Shown here: piece after piece, positions 10,301-19,475 of the stretch
Layout of the letters: each line of letters begins with the position of its first letter
Position numbering within the stretch: the first letter of the stretch is position 1
Source of the DNA: Bathymodiolus japonicus methanotrophic gill symbiont
GTDB lineage: Bacteria; Pseudomonadota; Gammaproteobacteria; Methylococcales; Methylomonadaceae
Assembly (NCBI RefSeq): GCF_019721995.1
Contig: NZ_BLYC01000011.1
Span: 1 to 64,000, forward strand
DNA length: 64,000 nt
Reading direction: 5' to 3'
The notes under the pieces: model-generated
Databases searched by the model: none
What the model saw: only the letters and a program-made list of their open reading frames with translations
Told to the model about the DNA's origin: nothing
Translations under genes and position numbers: made by a program

Positions 10301-10341
10301 ATATCTATCTCAAATAACGCTGTGTCTTAAATATGGCGTGG

Positions 10342-13300
10342 TTATGGGGTGTCAGTCAGGTCGGCATTAAACTGGCGATTGATTTTGAAATTCTCCCAGC
10401 TGCCTTTTATTTCATATAACAGGCTTACAATCAGGCCGCCCGCATGTTCATTACCAACAAAGGTTTTACTCACTGCATTGGCAACATTGCCGATAATTGT
10501 ACCAGCAATTGGGAACTTAGGTAGGACAGTTGCCTGCAGATCAATTTGCTCGGTGGTGAGGTTAGTGTTGCCAGAAATATACATTTTTGCCGGCATGGCG
10601 TTAATCATTAAATATTTAGTCGTGACTAAACCGTCATTAATACTGAAATGCCCGGTTGCTTCAGAAAAACTTAAGCCTGAGTCGGTAATATCAGAAAAAT
10701 CAAAGCGTAGGCGCTTGCCTATTTTCCATATGTCTAGCGCTCCTAGTACTCTTCCCAGACCTGGATCTACACCAAGAATTCGGCCATCAGACAGGTGGCT
10801 GTCTATGGAGCCAGAAAGAGCGCTCATCGATATATCATAAGGGGCTGATGGCCAGTTAAGTACAAATTGCAGATCGGCTGTTGTATTTAAAATATTATTA
10901 GAAAGCTGGTTTTGCTTTAGAAACATGCCAAAATCCTCACTGAGAAATACTCCCGAAATGGAGCTGGATTGTTGCTGATTATCCTGATGCCAGTAGCCTG
11001 ACAGCGATAGACTACTGTTCAGTGATTTAATCTCAAAGTGCTTGGTTTCCAGGCCCAGGTCAGTGGGTTGTGTCTGCAATTCCAGTTTCCCCAGGTTGAT
11101 ATTATTCCAGTACAATTCCTGACTTTTTAGTTTGATGCTCGGCAGGTTTTGTACTATCAGTGGTTCGCCATTAGTTTCCAGCTTAATCTTTTGTAATGCA
11201 CTAAGGTCTAGTTCTTTTAGTGCTAAACTGAGTTCAGTTTTATGGTTAAACTCTATCGGTATAAATACACTACCACTGGCGATCGGGGTATGAATCAGAC
11301 CTTGCCAGTGTGGTGTGATTTTTTTCAGCTTAATTTCTACCCGGTCCTGTAATGCCAGACGGTTTTCATAGGTAAGATTAAAGGCATCAATACCTGATGG
11401 CGCGATACCTAGTTTTATCGATAGGGGATGCTTCTGAATTTGAGGCTTGGAGAATGGCGCAAACAGAATAGCTGTGCCGACCAAGTCCGAGTTTAATTTA
11501 ATCGTGCATATTTGTTCACTATCTATGGGGAAGTCTAATGCGATCCGGTAAGTGCTGGTACCCTGAGCATGGGCCCATAAGGGATTAGGGAATTGCTTAG
11601 CTAGCTGTGCAATGGACATTTTTCCTGTGACTTTGGTTGAGATCGCCTGCTCGTCTGTGTTAAGTACGGCAGTCAAAGGGGACCCCATTGATATTGCAGT
11701 GATATTCTGGCTATAGACCCCGTTCTCGGTGAATAGGAAATCACCGCTAATATTGGAGATTTCCAGGTCTAAAGGCACAATGACGGCGTTTGCATCTTTG
11801 GTCTTTGCGCTTATATTTACGTGCAGAGCTTGGTCATACAGAGGTACTTTAAGGTCAATATTAATATCTGTTGCACCTTGGATACCAACAACTTCGTCAA
11901 TTGCTGTTACCAGGCCTTTGAATGGGGATTGCAATAAATACCGCACTGCATGGGCTAAGCTGCTTTTTACCTTGCCGGTAATGTCGATATATTGACTGGA
12001 GCTAAAAGAATCAATAGCAACATTTATATTTTGAATGCTGCTGTCATTGGCGTGCCCCTGCTGAATATTAATATCCATGCTATTTGAGAAAAAGCGTACT
12101 TCTGCCAATACTCCCTGGATATCATGCCAGTCAGGCGCATAGTGTAGCTCTACATCTTTGGCATCAAATAAGACCTCAAAAACACCTTTGCGTTGCGGGA
12201 ACGGATAACTGGGTAATGCCCCATGCAGCAATATTCCGCCTTGCTTAACATGGCCTTTAATAAAAGCCTGGTCTACCCAGGCCACAATTTGCTCGTCTAA
12301 AACACCCGCAGGGATAAGCTCTGGGGCATCAGCTGCATTACCTATATCAAAGGAGTTCTGCATACTCATAAAAGCTGGCTGGTCTGCATGCGCAAAAGTG
12401 AGGTCACATTTTGTGCGGGTTTTGAAGTAGGCCGAGTTTAACTCCAGTAATGGGGTGCTGAGTACCCATGCGCCATCATGTTGCCAATGTAAATTACCCA
12501 GGGCGTGGTTAAACTGTAATGGCTTTCTAAAGATTTTTGGCGCATTCAAATTAAACTGGGGTGAATCTATCTGAATCATGCCTTGCTGATCAGAGCCTTT
12601 TATATAGAGGTTCAGGTTTTTTACCCCTGGGGTTGCATCTATCGGTTGGCTGTTAATGGCTGATAACTGTCCATTAATCGCGAAGGTTTGTTGCGCAGGA
12701 TTGGCGAGTAGCAATAGCTCTTTGACCTCCCCCTGTAAAGCAAGTGTTTTTAATTGCTTATGCTGCTTTTTAGGCAGGAGCTTGCTTAGCAATATAAACT
12801 TGCTAATGGGCTCCAGCAGTAACTGTGGGGCGTTAAGTGCCAGATGGGTTAAATTTGATTCTGCATCCAGTTCCAGTGCCAAAGCAAATTGAGCCAGTGC
12901 AACAGTATTATTTTTTGAACTCAATAGCAGGTCTTTTATACCCAGTTGCCATTGTTGCTGGTGCTGTTGCAAGAGAAATTTCACTGCAAGCTGATTGATA
13001 GGAACCAAAGCATTATGCTTATCAGTTATCGCGGCATTGCTGAGATCTAAGTTGCCGCGCATCTGTGTCATTTGCTCTGCCTGCCATCTGCTCCAGATAC
13101 TGAAGTCAACTCTGCCTTGAGTAAATGCAAAACCAAAGGGCAAGTCGCCAGTAATGAACTTTTTCAGATGGATATCCTGTCCTTGAATAAACAAGCGCGC
13201 ATTAACACTCTTTGGGACAAAGATATTGCCGCGAAAATGCATCGCTAGGAATAGCGATTTTCCGAGGGACTCGGGGAGCTCGGTTTTAATATAGATCTGG

Positions 13301-13857
13301 TGCTGGTCGGCATCATTTTTCAGCGTGATATTGATATGCTTCAATAGCACTGGCAGAGCATTGCGTTTTTCATCATGCCAGAGTATTTCACTATCAATTA
13401 GCTTGTATTGCCTCCCGCGTAACAGCCAGGTAGGTTGCGGGTCATCATCCGCGCTAGGTAGACCCTTAATATTGATACCGCCAGATTGCAGTCGGGTTAC
13501 CGAAAGTTTTGCACGAAAAATAGATATTTGTATGGCTTCCAGCAATGGTTTGCGGATGGCTGTGAATATGCTGAAACCCAGGTGAATTTCCTGTAATTGC
13601 ACCGGGACGGCTTGATCTTGTCCAGAATGTACCTGAATATTTTTTAGCGCAAGCTCCGGTTTGAATCCATTCAGTACCCCTTGTATATTTGCAATAGTTA
13701 CTGGCGCGCCTAGTTGCTTACTGACAAGGGCTTCTATATCTGCTTTGTAAAAACCCAGTTCGGAAAGCGCATAACGCAGGCCGCTAATGCCGATAGCAAA
13801 AAGCAGTGTCGCCCAGAACAGAATATGCACTAAGCCCCATTTAATATGGTGTAACAT
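10342..13857 (-). CDS. yhdP: YhdP, AsmA-like envelope phospholipid transport protein
   Basis: About 1171 residues. One N-terminal transmembrane helix (around residues 5-25, WGLVHILFWATLLFAIG) precedes a long beta-rich periplasmic body. The C-terminal region carries GSIDSHLSDGRILGVDPGLGRVLG, a YhdP/DUF3971 hallmark. YhdP is one of the AsmA-like proteins that carry phospholipid to the outer membrane in gammaproteobacteria. I chose ATG at 13857, which gives the short cytoplasmic start expected; the extended frame to 13953 lies in MITE-D. MITE-D sits 4 bases before this ATG, so the leader is element-derived. Gene order rng-yhdP-nit-tldD is conserved. Confidence 0.94.
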   Translation of the reverse strand: MLHHIKWGLVHILFWATLLFAIGISGLRYALSELGFYKADIEALVSKQLGAPVTIANIQGVLNGFKPELALKNIQVHSGQDQAVPVQLQEIHLGFSIFTAIRKPLLEAIQISIFRAKLSVTRLQSGGINIKGLPSADDDPQPTWLLRGRQYKLIDSEILWHDEKRNALPVLLKHINITLKNDADQHQIYIKTELPESLGKSLFLAMHFRGNIFVPKSVNARLFIQGQDIHLKKFITGDLPFGFAFTQGRVDFSIWSRWQAEQMTQMRGNLDLSNAAITDKHNALVPINQLAVKFLLQQHQQQWQLGIKDLLLSSKNNTVALAQFALALELDAESNLTHLALNAPQLLLEPISKFILLSKLLPKKQHKQLKTLALQGEVKELLLLANPAQQTFAINGQLSAINSQPIDATPGVKNLNLYIKGSDQQGMIQIDSPQFNLNAPKIFRKPLQFNHALGNLHWQHDGAWVLSTPLLELNSAYFKTRTKCDLTFAHADQPAFMSMQNSFDIGNAADAPELIPAGVLDEQIVAWVDQAFIKGHVKQGGILLHGALPSYPFPQRKGVFEVLFDAKDVELHYAPDWHDIQGVLAEVRFFSNSMDINIQQGHANDSSIQNINVAIDSFSSSQYIDITGKVKSSLAHAVRYLLQSPFKGLVTAIDEVVGIQGATDINIDLKVPLYDQALHVNISAKTKDANAVIVPLDLEISNISGDFLFTENGVYSQNITAISMGSPLTAVLNTDEQAISTKVTGKMSIAQLAKQFPNPLWAHAQGTSTYRIALDFPIDSEQICTIKLNSDLVGTAILFAPFSKPQIQKHPLSIKLGIAPSGIDAFNLTYENRLALQDRVEIKLKKITPHWQGLIHTPIASGSVFIPIEFNHKTELSLALKELDLSALQKIKLETNGEPLIVQNLPSIKLKSQELYWNNINLGKLELQTQPTDLGLETKHFEIKSLNSSLSLSGYWHQDNQQQSSSISGVFLSEDFGMFLKQNQLSNNILNTTADLQFVLNWPSAPYDISMSALSGSIDSHLSDGRILGVDPGLGRVLGALDIWKIGKRLRFDFSDITDSGLSFSEATGHFSINDGLVTTKYLMINAMPAKMYISGNTNLTTEQIDLQATVLPKFPIAGTIIGNVANAVSKTFVGNEHAGGLIVSLLYEIKGSWENFKINRQFNADLTDTP

Positions 13858-13861
13858 TTGA

Positions 13862-14100
13862 CCTAGAAACTGCAGTTGAGCACGGATTTTGTGGAAAATC
13901 CGTGCATGAAAGTCAAGGCCCCGCTCGCAGGCAATGGCCGTAGCTCTACGCAAGAGCTGTAACTCAGGATTTCGTGCTTAGATTTATTCACAAAACCATG
14001 AAGCGGAGTACACTCACCCAGCAGGTGATTAGTTTTTACGATCATTTGTGTAATATTCAGGTGTTTAAGATTTTAATAACGATCAACTGCGGCTTCAAGG
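13862..14100. mobile_element. MITE-D copy 2, between rng and yhdP
   Basis: 239-bp relative of the element at 9233-9473, with ends CCTAGAAACTGCAGTTGA and TCAACTGCGGCTTCAAGG. The right end is decayed and no clean duplication remains, suggesting an older insertion. It fills the gap between the rng stop (14117) and the yhdP start (13857). Confidence 0.85.
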
Positions 14101-14116
14101 TTCATGCACAGTGCTG

Positions 14117-15571
14117 TTAGAGTAAAACAACATCATATTGTTCCTGGCTATATTCGGACTCGGATCTGAATTTAATGCGAATATTCAAAAAATCCTCTAG
14201 TTCTGATAGCACGTCAGCTTCTTCATCCAGCAATTTTTCTACCACTGGATGGGAGGCCAGAACCAGAATTTCTTTGACGTTGTATTGCTTGACTTCACGA
14301 ATGATTTCACGAAAAATTTCCAGGCAGATCGTTTCTGCGGTTTTTAGTTCACCTCTGCCCTCGCAGGATGGACATTGCTCACAGAGGATATGTGCCAGGC
14401 TTTCACGGGTACGCTTGCGCGTCATTTCTACCAGACCCAGCGCTGAAACTTCGGTAATTTTTGTTTTTGAATGACATTTTTCCAGGGTTTTTTCCAGCGC
14501 ACTTAGCACGAGTGACTTATGCTCCTCGCTTTGCATATCGATAAAATCAATAATGATAATGCCGCCTAGATTACGCAGTCTTAATTGCCGTGAAATGGCC
14601 TGTGCCGCTTCAAGATTGGTTTTAAAAATCGTCTCTTCCAGGCTCTTGCCGCCGACATAGCCCCCAGTATTAACATCAATTGTAGTCATCGCTTCCGTCT
14701 GGTCAAACACCAGATGACCTCCTGACTTTAAGACGACTTTACGCCCCAGGGCTTTTTGAATTTCGTCTTCGATATTATAAATTTCAAATAACGGCCGCTC
14801 GCGAGTGTAATGCTCGATGATAGGCACGATATCAGGCACAAATTCTTCAGCAAATCTAATCAGGCGCTGATGGGTTTTGCGCGAGTCCACTTTGACCTTT
14901 TCAATATTATCGGTATATAAATCGCGTAAAGTGCGCACACTCAAGGGCAAATCATTATGAATAAGCGCCCTGGGCTCAGCTGCTGGAATTTTTTCCTGAA
15001 TGGAATCCCATAGTTGCAGTAGAAAGAGCATGTCGGATTCCAAAATAGACTCATCTATACATTCCGCAGCAGTTCTTGCGATAAAGCCGCCTGATTGATG
15101 CTCTGCCTGAAAGGCATCCTGAAAGGAGCGTAGACGCGCGCGTTCTGGCTCATGCTCTATACGTTGGGACACGCCACCTTTGACAGCATAAGGCATATAT
15201 ACCTGATAACGGGATGGAATGGATAATTCGGTGGTTAAGCGTGCGCCTTTGCTGCCGATGGGGTCTTTGGTAACCTGTACGATGACGTGCTGATTTTCAA
15301 TCAGGTAATGCTCGATATTTTCCGAGCCCTTTTCATCCAGCTCTTTACTGGATAAGCCGGAGATATGTAAAAATGCGGCACGCTCCAGGCCGATTTCAAT
15401 AAAGGCGGCCTGCATACCTGGCAACACACGACAAACAACACCTTTATAGATATTACCAATTAAACCAAGTTGGCGAGTCCGCTCAATAATAACTTCCTGC
15501 ACAACACCATTTTCAACGATGGCAACGCGAGTTTCCGGCGGGGTAACATTAATCAGAATTTCTTCACTCAT
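14117..15571 (-). CDS. rng: ribonuclease G
   Basis: 484 residues, RNase E/G family endoribonuclease, length typical of RNase G (no long C-terminal scaffold). It has an N-terminal S1 domain (around residues 35-115), the catalytic Asp motifs TTIDVNTGGYVG and IIIDFIDM, and the zinc-link CPSCEGRG. It matures 16S rRNA 5' ends and takes part in mRNA decay. Its ATG overlaps the end of maf by 8 nt (ATGAGTGA), indicating translational coupling with that gene. Confidence 0.96.
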   Translation of the reverse strand: MSEEILINVTPPETRVAIVENGVVQEVIIERTRQLGLIGNIYKGVVCRVLPGMQAAFIEIGLERAAFLHISGLSSKELDEKGSENIEHYLIENQHVIVQVTKDPIGSKGARLTTELSIPSRYQVYMPYAVKGGVSQRIEHEPERARLRSFQDAFQAEHQSGGFIARTAAECIDESILESDMLFLLQLWDSIQEKIPAAEPRALIHNDLPLSVRTLRDLYTDNIEKVKVDSRKTHQRLIRFAEEFVPDIVPIIEHYTRERPLFEIYNIEDEIQKALGRKVVLKSGGHLVFDQTEAMTTIDVNTGGYVGGKSLEETIFKTNLEAAQAISRQLRLRNLGGIIIIDFIDMQSEEHKSLVLSALEKTLEKCHSKTKITEVSALGLVEMTRKRTRESLAHILCEQCPSCEGRGELKTAETICLEIFREIIREVKQYNVKEILVLASHPVVEKLLDEEADVLSELEDFLNIRIKFRSESEYSQEQYDVVLL

Positions 15572-16309
15572 GGAAAATATTTATTCCTTCATTACTTAAT
15601 AGTTGGGCTGTCACATACAGGGGCAAGCCCATAATACCTGAAAAACTGCCGCTAATGGATGCGACAAAAATACTGGCTAAACCCTGGATGGCGTATGCAC
15701 CTGCCTTATCAGTGGGCTCGCCTGTGTGCCAGTATTGTATAATTTCCTGCTCGGAAATGGCACGAAAAGTAACATCCGAGATGCTGACTATCTGCTGAAT
15801 TTGCTTGCCACCGCTGAAAATCATGGAAACGTAGCTTAGCGAAGTGGTGATTTTTAGTCCCTGATAGGCGACAGGGCAATTCGCTGATTCGACGTGTGCT
15901 AGCAGCACGCGAGAGGAGCAAGAATTGCATTCCGAATAGCCGTCCAGCCAGTGAGGTAGTAATGACGAAGCGGCTTTTGTGCGTAGTCGTTGCGGACGCA
16001 GGGCGTTCAGGGCATCTCCCATCCGCTGCGTAGGTGAACGAATTATGGCGACAGGAGTCCCGGAATTTCGTGAGGTAGCATGGCGCGCCTGGTACTGATA
16101 CCGCGCTGTATACCTGATGAGTGCTGGCCGATAGCAGACTTAACATCTCGATGGCATGGGGTAGGTTTTCCGGTTTGCCCATAATTGTATCATTCAGAAC
16201 CACTGAGGTATCTGCTGCCAGAATCACATTATTTTCTGCACATTGTTGCTGGATGGCAGATGACTTTTCATGTGCTACTCGCAGTACATAATCAGCGGGT
16301 GATTCATTA
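15564..16309 (-). pseudogene. maf: Maf-like nucleotide pyrophosphatase, doubly interrupted
   Basis: Maf/YhdE house-cleaning pyrophosphatase, normally ~195 residues. The remaining protein begins inside the family (NESPADYVLRVAHEK) because MITE-C starts at 16310, removing about the first 40 residues including the SxxR nucleotide-binding start. The active-site region is still readable (ILAADTSVVL), but SNE1 (15812-16091) splits the gene after THQVYSAVSV. Deleting SNE1 exactly rejoins the frame to GKQIQQIVSISDVTFR. The missing 5' end is not next to the other border of the island. Non-functional. Confidence 0.9.
15812..16091 (+). mobile_element. SNE1 repeat, 280 bp, inside maf
   Basis: Full 280-bp copy starting CGCTGAAAATC and ending GGCGCGCCTG. 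Its exact removal restores the maf frame; no target duplication. The upstream tetranucleotide is CCAC, with C at -4. Confidence 0.9.
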
Positions 16310-16443
16310 CTGAAGTTTCCCAATAATTATTTATGGTAAAATTGAAACTATGCTACAACTATATGAAAAAAATAGTCTTTTCATTCGTTTTGCTTGGGCT
16401 GGGATGCCCAAAACAAGCTTTCGCAAAAATAGCGACTCCCCGA
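16310..16443 (+). mobile_element. MITE-C left end fused to SNE2 tail
   Basis: 16310-16390 is the first ~80 bp of MITE-C (CTGAAGTTTCCCAATAATT start). 16391-16443 is the last ~53 bp of SNE2 (GGGATGCCC hairpin to CTCCCCGA). The junction lies in T-rich sequence common to both, so this is a recombination scar, not a simple insertion. It truncates maf on the left and the IS630 gene on the right. Confidence 0.8.
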
Positions 16444-16813
16444 TATCAAAAAGCTCGTTTTGTGACTGATCGCCAAGAAGAAGAAAAGTACGAGCTTGAA
16501 AGAAAAACGTGGCTGGAAGAAACATTGCCTGCCATTATGGAAAAGGCGGTAGAAGAAAAGAGTGTCGTTTTATTCGGTGATGAGGTGTCATTTGCTATGT
16601 GGGGTTCATTGGCACGAACCTGGGCTCCAATAGGAGAGCAACCCACAGTGAAAACATCAGGGATTCGAAAAGGGTTGAAAATGTTTGGTACGATCGAACT
16701 CGAAGGAGGGAGTTTTCAATACCGAGAATCATTGGCTTATGAGATAAAACCAAAGTCACTTAGACTTTTAAAAGAAGCTGGGCTGCCTCAAGAATTTTTA
16801 GCTATTCTTAAAA

Positions 16814-18343
16814 CTCGATGTTCAAGTTTTTGATATTGAGAAGGTAAAATCAGGTATTCTGAGGTTGTTGTAATTTTATCGGTGTAAGCCCATGTTAATG
16901 AATGCCCAGCCACCTTTATCCAAAGCTATATTGACGATTTAAATGATGCGCTCAATCAGCTAAAACCCGGAGCCGCTTTGACACGGATTCAAGCCGCTTG
17001 GTTGGGCACTTGTTTAACGGGCATACTGCTAATGAACTCTGTTTGCTGGGCTAAGTTTGAGCGAGCAAGCCTTGGAGATTGCAAAGTAGCCGCATTATCC
17101 TGGGTGTTTCGTAAAGCAAGTATACCCTGGGACTGGTTGCTACGGGTGAGTGTGGTCTTAATTTTAAAACGTTATGGCATTACTGAAGGTGTGTTGGCCT
17201 TTGATGAATCAGACCGAGCACGATCTAAGTCTACAAAACGTATTTATAAGGTTTACAAGCAGAAACACAAAGGCTCCGGCGGGTATGTTAATGGACAAAC
17301 GATAGTATTATTGCTGCTAGTTACCTCATCCATTACAGTGCCTGTCGGTTTTTTCTTTTATATGCCGGATCCAGCCTTAAAACAGTGGGATAAAGAAGAT
17401 AAACGGTTGAAAAAGAGCGGTATAGCAAAAAAATATCGGCCTATTAAGCCTGAACGTGACAGTGCCTACCCGACCAAAACAGAGATTGCATTAGGCTTAT
17501 TAAAAGAGTTTAAAGTTGCGCATAGCCTGATTAAAATTAAAGGCGTACTGGCTGATGCGCTGTATGGTGAAAAAGCCTTTATGGACGAAGCCGCTAAAGA
17601 ATCTGGAGGCTCGCAGGTGATTAGCCAATTACGTAAAAACCAAAATATTGAATATAGAGGTAGAATAAGGTCAGTCGAGAGCTACTTTAATTCGATTAAC
17701 AAAGGCATTGATCAGATAATACGTGTACGTGGCGGAAAAGAGATTAAAGTGACTGTCAGCAGTGCACGATTAAAGGTGAGTTCACACAGTAAAAAACGCT
17801 TTGTCATTGCCTTAAAATATGACGGTGAAAACGACTATCGCTATTTAGTGGCGACAGACCTGACTTGGCGCACACAAGATATTATTCAAGCCTATACGTT
17901 GAGATGGCTGATTGAGGTTTTCTTTGAGGACTGGAAGCTTTATGAAGGATGGGGGCGTGAGGCCAAACAATTAGATGAAGAGGGATCAAGCCGTGGCCTG
18001 ATTCTGAGTCTTTTGTTTGACCATTGCCTTCTCCTTCACCCAGAGCAAATAGCCCGCATTGAAAGCAAACTACCTGCGTATACCGTAGGAAGCTTACAGC
18101 GCAAGTCTCAAATGGATGTACTGCTTGAGTTCATCACGTCATTGCTAGAGTTTCCAGATCCTGGTGATAAGCTGAAAGAGTTAGGTGAATTAATAAAGGA
18201 TGTGTTTCAACTGATGCCATCAGGAAAACATATGATTGGCAGAGATTTAGGGCGCTTAGAGCCAACACCATCATTAAAGTATTGTTCTGCTGGGTGAAGG
18301 TAAGAGTTTGATGGCAATGGGATGGAAAAACTTGAACATCGAG
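16814..18343 (+). mobile_element. ISc copy A (IS4 family), 1530 bp
   Basis: Complete ISc element. Inverted ends CTCGATGTTCAAGTTTTT / AAAACTTGAACATCGAG are flanked by a 5-bp duplication TAAAA (16809-16813, 18344-18348). It is inserted into the IS630 transposase gene. A 5-bp duplication fits an ISH3-like branch of IS4. Confidence 0.9.
16892..18297 (+). pseudogene. IS4-family transposase (ISc copy A), 5' frameshift
   Basis: The transposase normally starts MLMNAPATFIQSYIDDLND at an ATG equivalent to 16892, as the copies at 24810 and 39406 show. Here a run of four C is reduced to three (near 16905), so that ATG is out of frame. The frame is open from a TTG at 16978 to 18297 (439 residues). Catalytic features: D in VLAFDESDRA, D in VLADALYGEK and the YREK signature in YTLRWLIEVFFEDWK. 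Use of the TTG is possible but would drop ~29 residues. Confidence 0.8.
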
Positions 18344-18886
18344 TAAAAGCTTAAAAAATGAGAAATATCCAACACAGAAGCTTTTTATGGAAGCGATATA
18401 TTCTATTGCCGACAACGTCTTAATCGAGAGTTATAAGCCAATGATATTACAACACGCTGAAACATCTGGGCGTTTTAATGGTGAAAGCTATGTTGAGTTT
18501 TTAACACAATTGCTGGCTTATTATAAAGGCAAGATTATTCTAATTGAAGATGGTGCCCCGTATCATGGAAGCGGTGTTATTAAGGAATTTAAGTTAGCTA
18601 ATGTAGATCGTTTGACAGTAGAACGTCTCCCTGCGTTCTCGCCGGATTTTAATCCGATTGAGAAATTATGGAAAAATACGAAACGCGATTCGACTCATAT
18701 GAAGTATTTTAAAACTTTTGAAGATCTTCATGATTCAGTTGTGCAAACTTTTAACACTTATATGCATGATGCCAGTAAAGTGATTTGTGTTATGCAAAAA
18801 TTGCGGGAAGATTTCGTTGTTACCGCCTAAGTTTAAGCGCTCCAAATTTGGAAATTATTTATCTGAGAAACTATAGTTACCTCATC

Positions 18887-19166
18887 CGCTGAAAATCATG
18901 GAAACGGAGCTTAGCTAAGTGGTGATTTTTAGTCCCTGATAGGCGACAGGGCAATTCGCTGATTCGACGTGTGCTAGCAGCACGCGAGAGGAGCAAGAAT
19001 TGGATTCCGAATAGCCGTCCAGCCAGTGAGGTAGTAATGACGAAGCGGCTTTTGTGCGTAGTCGTTGCGGACGCAGGGCGTTCAGGGCATCTCCCATCCG
19101 CTGCGTAGGTGAACGAATTATGGCGACAGGAGTCCCGGAATTTCGTGAGGTAGCATGGCGCGCCTG
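18887..19166 (+). mobile_element. SNE1 repeat with visible empty site
   Basis: 280 bp inserted between CCTCATC and CATTACAG. The uninterrupted string CTCATCCATTACAG is at 17327-17340 in ISc copy A, so the insertion added exactly the element and duplicated nothing. C at -4 (CATC). Confidence 0.95.
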
Positions 19167-19180
19167 CATTACAGTGCCTG

Positions 19181-19475
19181 CGCTGAAAATCAGGGAAACG
19201 GAGCCTAAGCGAAGTGATGATTTTTAGTCCGCGATAGCCGTAGGGCCGTTATTTTGTCGGAGTCTGAGCGTTAGCGAAGGTGGAGACAAAATAAAAGGCC
19301 ATCCGACACGGCGTCAAGTCATTTGGAGCCTATGTTCCGACCCCTTGTTGGGTCGGGACGAGGTGACGAGGACGAATCGGGGCCGCCGGAGGCATAAGTG
19401 GTCGCGTTAAGTTTTTGCTGCTTGCTTGGGCTGGGATGCCCAAAACAAGCTTTCGCAAAAATAGCGACTCCCCGA
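19181..19475 (+). mobile_element. SNE2 repeat with visible empty site
   Basis: 295 bp, starting CGCTGAAAATCAGGG and ending AGCGACTCCCCGA, inserted between GTGCCTG and TCGGTTTT. ISc copy A reads GTGCCTGTCGGTTTT without the element (17339-17353). No target duplication; C at -4 (CCTG). Confidence 0.95.

Larger units (their letters stand above)
16444..18830 (+). pseudogene. IS630-family transposase, truncated and split
   Basis: C-terminal two-thirds of an IS630-type DDE transposase. The N-terminal helix-turn-helix part is missing because of the SNE2 tail. Part one is 16444-16813 (catalytic D in VVLFGDEVSF). After removing ISc and its 5-bp duplication, part two continues to 18830 (D in LIEDGAPYHG and E in DFNPIEKLWK). 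The IS630 right end is near 18873 followed by TA, in line with TA-target insertion into an ISc copy. Inactive. Confidence 0.85.

Noticed and set aside
10349-10840. Plus-strand frames opposite yhdP and zwf
   Set aside because: Mirror frames of well-supported genes on the other strand.
13858-13953. Longer YhdP start at 13953
   Set aside because: The extension lies inside MITE-D; the membrane helix follows directly after ATG 13857.
18887-19475. SNE elements as group I or group II introns
   Set aside because: No GUGYG start, no recognisable domain V or P7 core, no conserved exon target and no splicing-compatible placement on the sense strand in maf and the phospholipase gene.
19181-19475. SNE2 as an IS110-type bridge-RNA element
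   Set aside because: Targets differ freely apart from the -4 C, whereas identical guide loops should give the same target; no IS110 transposase is linked.
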